From Eurosta solidaginis (lineage: Eukaryota > Arthropoda > Insecta > Diptera > Tephritidae), in NCBI RefSeq assembly GCF_040869045.1, contig NC_090319.1, positions 52,920,779 to 52,984,778 of the forward strand: DNA of 64,000 nt, read 5' to 3'. This document shows positions 1 to 10,720 of the stretch, piece by piece. The notes under the pieces were generated by a model, which was not told the DNA's origin, did no database searches, and was given only the letters and a program-made list of their open reading frames with translations. A program made the position numbers and the translations under genes. Within the stretch, counting starts at the first letter, position 1. Every line of letters starts with the position of its first letter.

Positions 1-770
1 TAACCCTTCCAAGATCATTCCTGGATGGATTTCGGGATCTGTCCGGGATCCCGTCAGGGTCATTTCGGGACTTGTTCGGGACTAATTCGGGATCTTTTCT
101 GGATGTTTTTCGGGATCCGTCCGGGATTCCGTCGGGGTCATTTCGGGACTTTTTCGGGGCTAATACGGGATAATTTGGGGACCCTTCCAGCATAGTTTCT
201 GGATGGATTTCGGGATCTGTACGGGAACCCATCAGGGTAATTTCGGGACCTTTTCGGGACTATTTCGGGATCATTTTGGGACCCTTTAGGGGTGATTTCC
301 GGCATCATTTCTTGATGGTTTGCCGGATCCATCAGGGTCATTTCTGGACCATTTTGGGATCATTTGGGGACCCTTCCGAGGTCATTTCTGGATCCGTCTG
401 GGATGCCGTAGGAGTCATTTTGAGATTTTTTTTTACTTTTTCGGGATAGTTTTGGGACCCTTCCGGGATCATTTCTGCATCCATGCGCGATTCCATCGGG
501 GTTATTTCCAGACCATTTCGGGATCATTTTGGGACCCCTCCGAAATCATTTCTATATGGTTTTCGCGATCCGTTGTGGATCCCCTCGTGGTCATTTCGGA
601 ACTTTTCTGGACTATGTCGGGATAATTTAGGAACCCTTTCTGGATATTTTCTGGATGGTTTTTGAGATCCATCCGGGAGCCCGTCAGGGTCATTTCGGAA
701 CTTTGTCGGGACTATTTCGGGATCATTTTGGTACCCTTCGGGGATCATTTGTGTGGTTCTCTGGATAAGT
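1..770. repeat. 89-bp minisatellite array (right end)
   Basis: Degenerate tandem copies of the same GGGATCC/CGGGA-rich 89-bp unit that fills 31-49 kb. The array runs off the left edge of the window. Its right end (about 740-800, 'gtgtggttctctggata') resembles the array ends near 34830 and 46720, so this is probably the end of another copy of the same element, with its final 3' tail lost or diverged. Copies here are more divergent than those in the central arrays. Confidence 0.85.
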
Positions 771-990
771 TTAGAATCGTGTCATTTGGGACTATTTGCG
801 GTGTCATACGTATGCACCTAAATGATATAGATCGGTCAGAACACAAACCGAAAGAACGGATGCGCCTAAGTGTAGGCAACGAAATTGTTTTGCTGTATAT
901 ATGTGTGTCGGTGTGTATATACTTAATCAACTTGTGGATTAATATACACATAAAAATCTACCATCTGCAAAAAAAAATCGATTCATAATT
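771..990. other. Dispersed repeat fragment shared with 11430-11580
   Basis: The stretch 'cagaacacaaaccgaaag' followed by 'gtaggcaacgaaattgtttt' and a 'gtgtcggtgtgtatatactt' motif occurs here and again at about 11430-11580. It is a fragment of an unidentified dispersed repeat. I see no coding sequence in it. Confidence 0.55.
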
Positions 991-1437
991 AGAAGAGATC
1001 TTCACAACAAATATGTACAAGGAAATTACCGGTAACATTATTAAAGGTTACAGTGACCTTGTTAGCAAACCCCTAGACAAGTTTAATTTATAACAGTTCA
1101 AAATAAGTAAAATTGATATCAGACCAGAATCGTATCAGATACACAACTGATAGGTAACAGATTTAGCAGATTCTTATCAGATACACAGCTGATAGATAAC
1201 AGATTTTTTCAATTATAAGAGATCTTCACAAAAAATGTGTACAAGGAAATTACCGGTAACATCATTAAGGGTTACAGTGACCTTGTTAGCAAACACCGAG
1301 GCAAGTTTAATATATAACAGTTCAAAATAAGTAAAACTTGATATCAGACAAGATTCTTATCAGATACACAACTGATAGGTAACATATTTAGCAGATTCTT
1401 ATCAGATACACATCTGATAGCTAACAGATTTTTTCGA
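991..1437. repeat. 224-bp tandem duplication
   Basis: Two head-to-tail copies, each starting near 'gatcttcaca' (997 and 1221), so the period is 224 bp. Each contains 'aaattaccggtaacat' and paired 'ttatcagatacaca...ctgatag' motifs. The copies differ at scattered positions. No ORF of note. The following stretch to 1820 is AT-rich with no feature I can support. Confidence 0.85.
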
Positions 1438-1823
1438 TCGGTCGTTTAAAATCATGTAAAATAATCATATGACTGTATTAGCAAATCTTGATAAGATCAT
1501 GAAAGTATTAAGAAAAACTAAAAAGAATATTTTGATAGTTTTGGAAATTTACAGCCACCGATTGAACTGATTAATTATCTGAAGTCACCAATACATTACA
1601 ATTATGAGCAGAAAGAAAAATACAACACAGTAATATGTGATCAATTATGTTTAAAATTTTTATTAATAAAAATAAATTATATAAAATATAAATTGTTTAT
1701 TATTTTTTTCTTAAATGTATTACAGTAAAGTACTACTATAAGATTTCGAAATGACCATAAGCATAAGTATCAATATGATTTTCTCGTACAATTCGCTTTT
1801 CATCTATATTGCTTAGAGCTACT

Positions 1824-2114
1824 TTATAAATATTTTGTGTAAGTGTTCATAATTTTGTAAGCTTCCTCATCCAAACGCTCTAGGTGTGAGCAATTGCAAG
1901 TGTCTGGGCCATCTGTGCTATTAGAATTAGACCAAACACAGTTTTCATAGTGTTCGCCGAAATGATTTTTTATTTTACTTAATTTATCTCTATACTCAAT
2001 TTTTGAATGAATTTCGAAAAGCCTTTTCCTCTGCTCTTCAGATAAAATATGTTTAAATTGTTTCAGAAAATTAAATATGTATACTGCTGCTGACGACGAC
2101 GACGACGATGACAT
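1824..2114 (-). CDS. Hypothetical 96-aa ORF with N-terminal serine run
   Basis: A 96-codon open frame. It begins with a seven-serine run encoded by a trinucleotide repeat (about 2085-2110), followed by a helical, charged segment (LSEEQRKRLFEIHSKIEYRD) and a Cys/His-containing stretch (NCVW...CNCSH). I do not recognise it. Composition is plausible for protein, and it shares the strand of the decayed genes at 5224-7635, from which it is separated by the hAT element at 2501-4991. It could be the remains of a further gene of that cluster or a chance ORF. The start is uncertain because the serine repeat could be an expanded microsatellite. Confidence 0.3.
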   Translation of the reverse strand: MSSSSSSSAAVYIFNFLKQFKHILSEEQRKRLFEIHSKIEYRDKLSKIKNHFGEHYENCVWSNSNSTDGPDTCNCSHLERLDEEAYKIMNTYTKYL

Positions 2115-2696
2115 TGTTTGTGATTACTGAACCTCAGGCCATTTTTTAAGGATTTTTCACTAGGTGGCCAAAAGAAAAATATCTCCTCGACATGACTGAC
2201 CATACCGGTCAGCTTTTGAATATTGCCATTTTTGGTCAAAAAAAAAAAAACATGCTGTGGCAACCGTGGTTGTGACTCACTCATACCAAAACATTTGCAA
2301 TAAAACAAGTAATCCCAGGAATAGTTATTTTTCATATCCAACTTATTACATACTTGGCCAAAATTTTTTTATTATATGCTGACAAAAAACCCTCGAGCAC
2401 GTGCAGAATTTGTAGAATTTATATATGTCACGGAAGTCGTGAGTACCTATGTTCTTTTCCATATAAATCCTCATTGATAGTATATTTGATGAACTATCAT
2501 TAGAGTTGGGATTCTACCGGGTATTTACCATTTTTATGGGTAAATACCGGGAAAATACCAGGAATATTCCTTTTTTGTATCTTTTTTTGCGTATTTAAAA
2601 ATCGTTTGAATCGAGGCTGCTTGGAATTACAATTCAGCAATTAAATTTATACGCCATTTGAAATTAAAAAAATTTCGTTTTTATTTTAAACAAACA

Positions 2697-4349
2697 ACCC
2701 AGCAAACATTCGGAGTCAACAATTAGTCTGAAAGGAGTCCAAACTTTGGATCGTTTGCACTCGTTATGAACTCATTTAGGAACCTGAAGCGAATGCTATA
2801 TGCTTATATTTTGCCTCTAACATAAGTCTTATACAGACCTTCTTCCGATATCATATATGAGCCTTATTGGCGTCATATACTGCTAATTTTGAGCCTTTTA
2901 ATGACACTACTTCAGGGCTTTTAGGAAGAATTTTTGACATATATCCGAAGCGGAAAACATAGGGGAGAATGTGATAAAACTCACATGAGGATAAGATAGA
3001 AATGAAATAAGTATTAGTTGAGTTAATTATTTATTTAGAATAAATTGTCGCAGAAAAATTTCAGAGTTTTTTTCCGGAGCTGCCTAGTTTACTAATTCTA
3101 ATATTTTTCGTTTGTTTATAATTTCATCAATTTGGAGTCATAAAAGACTCTAAGCTGATAGCATTTTTGAAGCTTTTGAACCATATTAAACTCCAGAACT
3201 GTAAGAGAATATTTATAAGGGACACATATTTACCCAAACAAACAGGCTCACGGCGCTCATAATTTAAGAATCCGAAACGAATCCAAAATAAGTGGGCAAT
3301 ATAGGAATCAGAAAAGCGTCGAAACGCGTAGGAGGGTAAAAGAAAATTTAATTTTTGCCTTTTATTTAACGGCCTAAAAGCTCCTAATCTTGCATGCAAA
3401 AATTATCATTTATCAACTATTTATGTTCGTCACAGCGAGTTTGGAACAAATTTTGAAACTTTGTTACGATCACTGTTCATTTTAATACAAAATGAATTAC
3501 ATTTGTACATTATTTTTACCCTTCCTATTCTTTTATTGTATAATAGGCCGGGTCGATTTATGGGGAGGCAAAAAAATCGCCCATTGATCTGTGAAAATCA
3601 TATTCTAGGGATCAAAATAAGAAACTTTGCCGAAGGAACCATACCTCTAAAACGAATTCTGATGCCCCCCCTTTGGGTCGAACTTGCAAATTTTGAAAAA
3701 TCCCACTTTGAAATGCCTATGTTTTTTTTTCTTTTTGGATTTTATTTTTCTCTTTAGAAATTTATTTAGTCAGAACATATGTAAATGAAAAAATGAATTT
3801 AACTTAGTAATAGAAAAGAAATTAAAAAATTATTAGAAATTAGCGTTTTTACAACCCCCTTTTAAAAGCAAGGCATCACTGTGATGCATTTGCATGTCGT
3901 AAACATAGTTGTGTGGGTTTTTTATTCAACCATTTTAAAAAATGAAGGTATCACTGTGACACAATTGCAGATCGTAAAATTACTTGTGTTGTTGTTTTTA
4001 AGCCACCACAAGACACAGCAGGTAGAATTAAAATTGCCCCTACACAAAAGTTCGACCCAAAGGGACATCAGAATTCGTTTTAGAGGTATGGTTCCTTCGT
4101 CAAAGTTCCTTATTTTGATCCCTAGAATACGATTTTCACAGAGCAATGAGCGATTTTTAAATCGACCCGCCCTATTGTATAAGCATCTTTTTTAGGCTCA
4201 AATGATTTACGTTAATAGGCTCATATAGGTCGGCCATTGCAAGAAGGAAATACATTGGTTTCGGCCTCCCAAATGAGCACATACCGGCTGTAAAGGCTCC
4301 AATTTAGATATTTTTCCGACTCTTTTTCGACTCAAAATGTTTACTGGGT
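2697..4349. mobile_element. Inner element with ACCCAG...CTGGGT ends
   Basis: Left end ACCCAGCAAACATT and right end AATGTTTACTGGGT are imperfect inverted repeats, lying wholly inside the hAT element. Related right-end sequence ('aaatgtttcctgggt') occurs alone near 60290-60310, with similar upstream text (60170-60290). No clear target duplication and no transposase frame. Probably a non-autonomous DNA transposon. Confidence 0.5.
3541..4177. mobile_element. Foldback MITE with TA duplication
   Basis: Long inverted arms: 3541-3690 (reading 'gatcaaaataagaaacttt', 'cctctaaaacgaattctgat') is mirrored at 4045-4177. The ends are TAATAGGCCGGGTCGATTTA and the complement of CAATAGGGCGGGTCGATTTA, with TA on each outer side (3539-3540, 4178-4179). 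A TA duplication suggests a Tc1/mariner-type driver. No transposase. The small ORFs in it are translations of the arms. Confidence 0.75.
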
Positions 4350-4539
4350 AAACTTAAATATTTGCAACGGCATGCATTATTGGCTAAATATTTTTGAAAA
4401 ACGCTGGATTACAGATTAAAACTAATTCAACCGATAGCATAATGGATAACTACCCACCAATATAGGACAAATTGGATACATTTTGGAATGAATTTGTGTG
4501 TTGGTTTCCCATATTTTCCAAAAGATTATTTTTATCCTT

Positions 4540-4882
4540 AAAAATAAATAAATAAATGTAAGGCGCGATAACCTCCGAAGAGATCTAAGGCCGAGCTTCT
4601 CTTCCAATTTGCGTCGTGCTCCTCTTGATTTTCCCTACAAATTGGCCGGACGGGACCTACATGATTTTATGCCGACTCCGAACGGCATCTGCAAGGCAGA
4701 TGAGTTTTCACTGAGAGCTTTTCATGGCAGAAATACACCCGGAGCGCTTGCCAAACACTGCCGAGGGGCGACCCCGCTTAGAGAAAATTTCTTCTAATTG
4801 AAAAACCTTATTTCTAAAATGTTTGAACCCAGGGCATCCGGTGTGGTAGGCGGAGCACGCTACCATCACACCACGGTGGCCG
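4540..4882 (-). mobile_element. tRNA-head SINE, copy 1
   Basis: Read on the minus strand from 4882: a tRNA-like head with a box A-like TGGTGTGATGGTAGCG and a box B-like GGGTTCAAAC, then a body, ending at low coordinates in AT-rich 'cttacatttatttattta'. A second copy sits at 60389-60720. RNA polymerase III internal promoter boxes plus a dispersed body define a SINE. I recall this family as abundant in tephritid genomes. It was inserted into the hAT element. Confidence 0.8.
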
Positions 4883-5223
4883 TCGTGGGTATTTATTTTG
4901 GGTAAATATTTGGGACTTTACCCATTTTTACCATGTATAACCAATTTACCGTGTATTTACCATTTGGGTATTTACCCCTTTCCCATCTCTAACTATCATT
5001 CATTCGTTGATAAATTTCTTCGATTAGTACCAAAACCTTCATTAGAATTAGCAAGTTATATATTTTTTGACATTTTGGGGAAATCATGTATGTTCAGAAA
5101 ATTTCTGACATTATTTCAGTTAGGTGTTGTTCACGCATTTTCGAAATTTAGTTGTGGCCAGATTATGATTACTACGTGGCCACGGCGGACTACTACGTGG
5201 CCATTTGGCCACGTTCGTATTAC

Positions 5224-5497
5224 TTAAAAAATGCCCTGCTGAACCTTCATATGCAATGTTTGATAATAACGATCAACATGAATTATTGTTTGATTTATAT
5301 CGTACGAAGTGTGCTCATATAATACTTCTCGTTTATGTAATGTCTCCGTATTGTCTTCCGGAAATTCAAAGCAATAGATATTTAAAGTACGCTGTATATA
5401 ATTGCTGTAATAAGAGCCTCCTATTCTCTTTTCCTTTTCAACTAATAATTCTTTAAAATTGTCAATAGCCTCTAGAATGGTGTATTCACTTTTTTTT
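5224..5497 (-). pseudogene. Truncated paralogue of the 5919-6215 gene
   Basis: Minus-strand open frame ending at a stop at 5224-5226, with no ATG (the frame opens at 5498). Its beginning, YTILEAIDNFKELLVEKEKR followed by IGG, aligns with FTIDEAIGAFRRELIEKESD-IGG of the neighbouring 98-aa ORF. A second block (LNIYCFEFPED against LSIKCFEYREI) also aligns, after a deletion of the middle part. The likeness in order and spacing shows these are duplicated genes and that this frame was once translated. The family is not one I recognise. Confidence 0.6.
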
Positions 5498-5875
5498 CAC
5501 ACCATGTGACTCACTCCTTTGATCGCGGATCGTTGGTATAAAAGATCTCCCAGGGCTCTGCGTTGTTGTTGTTGATGTTGTTTTTAATAATGAGGGGTTG
5601 AGCTCAGGAAAACTCTGATCTAACAGTTGTATTGTTACATTAATTTTTAAACGTAATGAAGTGTTTGGAATATTGTATTCAAAACTAGTCTGTTTACTAT
5701 TTTCAAAATTTCTAAAGCTGTTTATATTTTGTTCTTGATTCATAAATTGATTATAGGGATAACTTGTTCCATAACTTAAGTGAAACAGGTAAATATGTAA
5801 AATTTTTCTTAAATTAGCTAATTTCATATCGGTTTTTTTATTTTTATCTATACACGTGTGAGTCGCCTTATACAA
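5486..5875 (-). CDS. Hypothetical 129-aa ORF, uncertain
   Basis: Open frame between the two paralogues on the same strand. The middle (residues about 45-100, rich in Asn, Ser and Phe) has protein-like composition. The C-terminal part runs through a (GTT)n microsatellite, giving a Thr run, and is probably read-through. No motif recognised. It may be another remnant of the 5.2-7.6 kb cluster or a chance frame. Confidence 0.25.
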   Translation of the reverse strand: MYKATHTCIDKNKKTDMKLANLRKILHIYLFHLSYGTSYPYNQFMNQEQNINSFRNFENSKQTSFEYNIPNTSLRLKINVTIQLLDQSFPELNPSLLKTTSTTTTQSPGRSFIPTIRDQRSESHGVKKK

Positions 5876-5918
5876 TGATCATATTATATGTTTGTCTATA
5901 GTTTTTCACATCAATTAT

Positions 5919-6215
5919 TTATATATGTGGTCTTTTAAATAAAGTATCATGGGCTATAATATTTTCAATATCACCATTACTAAGAATTCGTTCAGCTTCA
6001 ATTTCACGATATTCAAAGCATTTGATACTCAACATTTTTTCCACGTACCTACTATCATAAGTACAACGAATTGGTAGATCAAAATTATCATATTCCAATT
6101 TAAAATGTCGATAAAATGCTTGTTTTGCCTCAATGATTCCTCCAATATCAGATTCCTTTTCAATGAGCTCTCTACGAAATGCCCCTATAGCTTCATCTAT
6201 AGTAAAAGTTCTCAT
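5919..6215 (-). CDS. Hypothetical 98-aa protein, duplicated family
   Basis: Complete small ORF with ATG and stop. Its key block is FTIDEAI-x2-FRRELIEKE-x3-IGG (residues 4-27), followed by an aromatic and charged middle (FYRHFKLEYDNFDLPI) and an acidic tail. The paralogous frame at 5224-5497 conserves the first block and the CFE block. No signal peptide, transmembrane segment or known domain is visible. The flanking minus-strand genes are frameshifted, so this one may also be non-functional despite its intact frame. Function unknown. Confidence 0.45.
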   Translation of the reverse strand: MRTFTIDEAIGAFRRELIEKESDIGGIIEAKQAFYRHFKLEYDNFDLPIRCTYDSRYVEKMLSIKCFEYREIEAERILSNGDIENIIAHDTLFKRPHI

Positions 6216-6499
6216 AGGGTAGTTAGAAAAAAATAAATAATAATAATAATGAGATATAAAATTTAAACTTCATTGTGATATATCCCTTTGTTTACGTCAA
6301 TTTAAAATGAGGTTGATATTGGGAAACAATGTATTCATAAAATAAAAAAAAACACCAAAGTTAAGATTTCTAATTCTATTTTATTTCATTATAAATTTAA
6401 ATTACTAGCCGATATGTATTTGAACAAAATATATGCTGATTTTAAAGCACAACGAATTTGGCGTTGGTTGATTTTCACATTACAATAAGTATGGAAATG

Positions 6500-6910
6500 T
6501 TATTGACAACGCACAACATCTGGGTGTAAACAATATAATCTAAAGAGATTCATTCCATCACATCCTGTACTCTCCTCTTCAATGTTAAACACCGGCTTTT
6601 GGAGGAACTCTGCTATCCATACACTTTTTTCGTGCCCCTTAACATAAACTTTTATATTCTTCAATGTTGATATCAAATAGTTTTTTACAGATTTAAAACT
6701 ATCGCTTACATAGGATCATAATAAATTATGGTGGTATAATATTAACCAATTAGCTTGCCGTTGATTATCCTTACTCAGATCCGAAAATTCAAATGGAGCT
6801 TTTATGTGGAAACAATGGAATTCTTTATTGTTGAGGACCACAGCTATTTCCTTTACAATAAATCTATTATCGTATGCTTTGAAGCCTTGAACATCTACTG
6901 TCGCAAACAT
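6500..6910 (-). pseudogene. Frameshifted gene starting M-F-A-T-V-D-V-Q-G-F
   Basis: The first 64 codons (6910-6716) start with MFATVDVQGFK and contain FIVKEIAVV, FHIKAPFEF and a NWL-x-LYHH block, then meet a stop. A second frame, offset from the first, continues at once (about 6712-6500) with SVWIAEFLQKPVFNIEEE and a C-terminal LHPDVVRCQ followed by a stop. Together they make a protein of roughly 130-135 residues broken by one frameshift near 6715. I recall uncharacterised arthropod proteins with this layout (DVQGF, FKxPF, NHH, a Trp-containing KG-E-K block). The opening VDVQGF resembles the first motif of DEDD-type nucleases, but this is only a guess. Confidence 0.5.
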
Positions 6911-7273
6911 TATGAAAATTAATTAAGAAATATCTTTGTAATGGTAGGCTTTTTATACGTTAAGCACAGACAGGTGAAGCATAGTTGGGTATAAAATAGA
7001 ATTTTTATATTTCGCCCACACTTATATACTTTAGAAATATGGACCCTTTAAAAATTTGGGCCTCCGCCCCCCATTTAAGAACTGAGCTCGATATTCTGTT
7101 GCACTGATGAACTTCTAATCTCTTTGTTTCTTGCAGTCAGAATACAAAACAAAAAATTCGAAGCTTTTTCTTATAATAATAAGGAGATAAACAAAATGTT
7201 TAGCCTTCATATTTATTTGCGCTTTTATGAAATTCTCACATGCGTATATATATACATATGCAATGTTGAACAG

Positions 7274-7635
7274 TTAAGGTTTCTTATCAGCATATTTTGA
7301 TTTTTTCTCTTGTACAAACATTTCCCAAGCGTAGGTATTAATTCCATTATTTTTTACAAATCTCTTATCATCTAAAAACTTTACGTTACTTTATTTATTT
7401 CTTGTGTATACAATTCATGAGATTTTGATCTAAAATTATACATTGAGTCAAAGTACAATTTCTTTTCGAATAAACATCTTTTAAACTCATTTGCAGAAAG
7501 CTTGAGAGTAACACATTGTTTAACACTCTTAATTTTTATACTCAGTTGAGCAGAGCTCACAGAGTATATTAAGTTTGATTGGATAACGGTTGGTTGTACA
7601 TATATAAAGGAATCGAGATGGATATAGACTTCCAT
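7274..7635 (-). pseudogene. Frameshifted C-terminal coding remnant
   Basis: One frame (7570-7381) reads through SIKIKSVKQCVTLKLSANEF and KLYFDSMYNFRSK. An adjacent offset frame (about 7390-7274) continues with KFLDDKRFVKNNG, TYAWEMFVQEKKSKYADKKP and a stop. Both have protein-like composition and abut, as expected for one gene with a frameshift near 7390. The first ~20 codons of the track from 7635 fall in the dispersed repeat that begins near 7570, so the true 5' part was probably lost there. It is not recognised, but has the same orientation as the three other decayed genes downstream. Confidence 0.45.
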
Positions 7636-8193
7636 ATATCAAAATAATCAGGATCGAAAAAAAATTTGATTGAGCCATGTCCGTCCGTCCGTTAACACGA
7701 TAACTTGAGTAAATTTTGAGGTATCTTGATGAAATTTGGTATGTAGGTTCCTGAGCACTCATCTCAGATCGCTATTTAAAATGAACGATATCGGACTATA
7801 ACCACGCCCACTTTTTCGATATCGAAAATTTCGAAAAATCGAAAAAATGCGATAATTCATTGCCAAAGGCGGCTAAAGCGATGAAACTTGGTAGATGGGT
7901 TGACGTTATGACGCAGAATAGAAAATTAGTAAGATTTTGGACAATGGGCGTGGCACCGCCCACTTTTACAAGAAGGTAATTTAAAAGTTTTGCAAGCTGT
8001 AATTTGGCAGTCGTTGAAGATATCATGATGAAATTTGGCAGGAACGTTACTACTATTACTATATATGTGCTAAATAAAAATTAGCAAAATTGGATGAAGA
8101 ACACGCCCACTTTTTAAAAAATTTTTTTTTTTAAATTCAAATTTTAACAAAAAATTTAATATCTTTACTGTATATAAGTAAATTAAGTCAAAA

Positions 8194-9167
8194 TTCAACT
8201 CCAGTAATGACATGATGCAACAAAATACAAAAATAAAAGAAAATTTCAAAATGGGTGTGGCTCCGCCCATTTTCATTTAGTTTGTCTAGAATACTTTTAA
8301 TGCCATAAGTCGAACAAAAATTTACCAATCCTTCTCAACTTTGGTAGGAGCATAGATTCTCTGACGCTAACTGTTCTCTGTGAAAATGGGCGAAATCGGT
8401 GGAAGCCACGCCCAGTTTTTATACACAGTCCACTGTCTGTCCTTCCGCTCGGCCGTTAACACAATAACTTGAGCAAAAACCGATATATCTTTACTAAACT
8501 TAGCCCACGTACTTATCTGAACTCACTTTATCTTGGTATAAAAAATGGCCGAAATCCGACCATAACCACGCCCACCTACTATATTATGTAGAAGAAAATG
8601 AAAAAGTTCTACAAGGCAAAATCAACAGCCCTTGGAATCTTGGCAGGAATACTGTTAGTGGTATTGCATATATAAATAAATTCAACTCCAGTAATGACAT
8701 GATGCAACAAAATACAAAAATAAAAGAAAATTTCAAAATGGGTGTGGCTCCGCCCATTTTCATTTAGTTTGTCTAGAATACTTTTAATGCCATAAGTCGA
8801 ACAAAAATTTACCAATCCTTCTCAACTTTGGTAGGAGCATAGATTCTCTGACGCTAACTGTTCTCTGTGAAAATGGGCGAAATCGGTGGAAGCCACGCCC
8901 AGTTTTTATACACAGTCCACTGTCTGTCCTTCCGCTCGGCCGTTAACACAATAACTTGAGCAAAAACCGATATATCTTTACTAAACTTAGCCCACGTACT
9001 TATCTGAACTCACTTTATCTTGGTATAAAAAATGGCCGAAATCCGACCATAACCACGCCCACCTACTATATTATGTAGAAGAAAATGAAAAAGTTCTACA
9101 AGGCAAAATCAACAGCCCTTGGAATCTTGGCAGGAATACTGTTAGTGGTATTGCATATATAAATAAA
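8194..9167. repeat. 487-bp tandem duplication, apparently identical
   Basis: Copies at 8194-8680 and 8681-9167, both starting 'ttcaactccagtaatgacat'. I see no difference between them, which implies a very recent duplication, recent gene conversion or an assembly duplication. Confidence 0.85.
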
Positions 9168-9289
9168 TTAGCAGTACCCGACAGATGATTTTCTGGATCA
9201 CCTGGTCCACATTTTGGTCGATATCGCGAGAACGCCTTCACATATACATCTAAGGGCCACTCGCTTTTAAAACCCTCATTAATACTTTT

Positions 9290-10720
9290 AATTTGATATC
9301 CATATCGTACAAACACATTCTAGAGTCACCCTGGCCCACCCTAATGGCGATATCTCGAAAAGGCGTCCACCTATAGACCTAATGCCCATTCCCTCTTAAA
9401 ATGCTCAGTAACACCTTTCGTTTGATACCCATATCGTACAAACATTCTAGAGTCACCCCTGGCCCACCCTATTGGCGATATCTCGAAAAGGCGTCCACCT
9501 ATATACCTAATGTCCACTCCCTCTTAAAATGCTCAGTAACACCTTTCGTTTGATACCCATATCGTACAAACATTCTAGAGTCACCCCTGGCCCACCCTAA
9601 TGGCGATATCTCGAAAAGGCGTCCACCTATTGACCTAATGCCCACTCCCTCTTAAAATGCTCAGTAACACCTTTCGTTTGATACCCATATCGTACAAACA
9701 TTCTAGAGTCACCCCTGGCCCACCCTAATGGCGATATCTCGAAAAGACGTCCACCTATAGACCTAATGCCCACTCCCTCTTAAAATGCTCAGTAACACCT
9801 TTCATTTGATTCCGATATCGTACAACTAGAGACACCCCTGGTCCACCTTTATGGCGATAACTCGAAACAGCGTCCACCTATAGACCTAATGCCCATTCCC
9901 TCTTAAAATGCTCAGTAACACCTTTCGTTTGATACCCATATCGTACAAACATTCTAGAGTCACCCCTGGCCCACCCTATTGGCGATATCTCGAAAAGGCG
10001 TCCACCTATATACCTAATGTCCACTCCCTCTTAAAATGCTCAGTAACACCTTTCGTTTGATACCCATATCGTACAAACATTCTAGAGTCACCCCTGGCCC
10101 ACCCTAATGGCGATATCTCGAAAAGGCGTCCACCTATTGACCTAATGCCCACTCCCTCTTAAAATGCTCAGTAACACCTTTCGTTTGATACCCATATCGT
10201 ACAAACATTCTAGAGTCACCCCTGGCCCACCCTAATGGCGATATCTCGAAAAGACGTCCACCTATAGACCTAATGCCCACTCCCTCTTAAAATGCTCAGT
10301 AACACCTTTCATTTGATTCCGATATCGTACAACTAGAGACACCCCTGGTCCACCTTTATGGCGATAACTCGAAACAGCGTCCACCTATGGAACTAAGGAT
10401 CACTCCTTTTCAAAATACCCATTAACAGCTTTCATTTGATACCCATATCGTACAAACATATTCTAGAGTCACCCCTGGTCCACCTTTATGGCGATTTCTC
10501 GAAAAGGCGTTCACCTATAGAACTAAAGCCCATTCCCTTTTAAAATACTCATTATCACCTTTCGTTTGATACCCATATCGTACAAACACATTCTAGAGTC
10601 AGCCCTGTCCACCTTTATGGCGATATCCCTAAATGGCGTCCATCCATAGAACTATGGCCTACTCTCTCTTAAAATACTCTTTAATACCTTCCATTTGATA
10701 CACATGTCATACAACCACAT
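9290..10720. repeat. 128-bp array with a 507-bp higher-order unit
   Basis: Repeats of 'cacctttcgtttgatacc' / 'catatcgtacaaacattcta' / 'ggcgatatctcgaaaaggcg' text. Spacing of the ACACCTTTCG motif is 128 bp (9411, 9539, 9667). A variant monomer (ttcatttgattccgatatcg, lacking a few bases) recurs at 9801 and 10308, so four monomers form a 507-bp higher-order repeat present about twice. Outer monomers are more divergent. Confidence 0.85.

Larger units (their letters stand above)
2501..4991. mobile_element. hAT-type DNA transposon, non-autonomous
   Basis: Terminal inverted repeats TAGAGTTGGGA (2501) and TCCCATCTCTA (ending 4991), flanked by a perfect 8-bp direct repeat ACTATCAT (2493-2500 and 4992-4999). 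An 8-bp duplication and TAGNG-type ends are hallmarks of the hAT superfamily. The subterminal DNA is rich in GGGTATTTACC motifs in both orientations. No hAT transposase frame is visible; the interior is occupied by later insertions (2697-4349 and 4540-4882). Confidence 0.85.

Noticed and set aside
4800..4882. tRNA gene
   Set aside because: Box A- and B-like sequences are present, but there is no cloverleaf or anticodon arm I can fold and the sequence continues into a SINE body.
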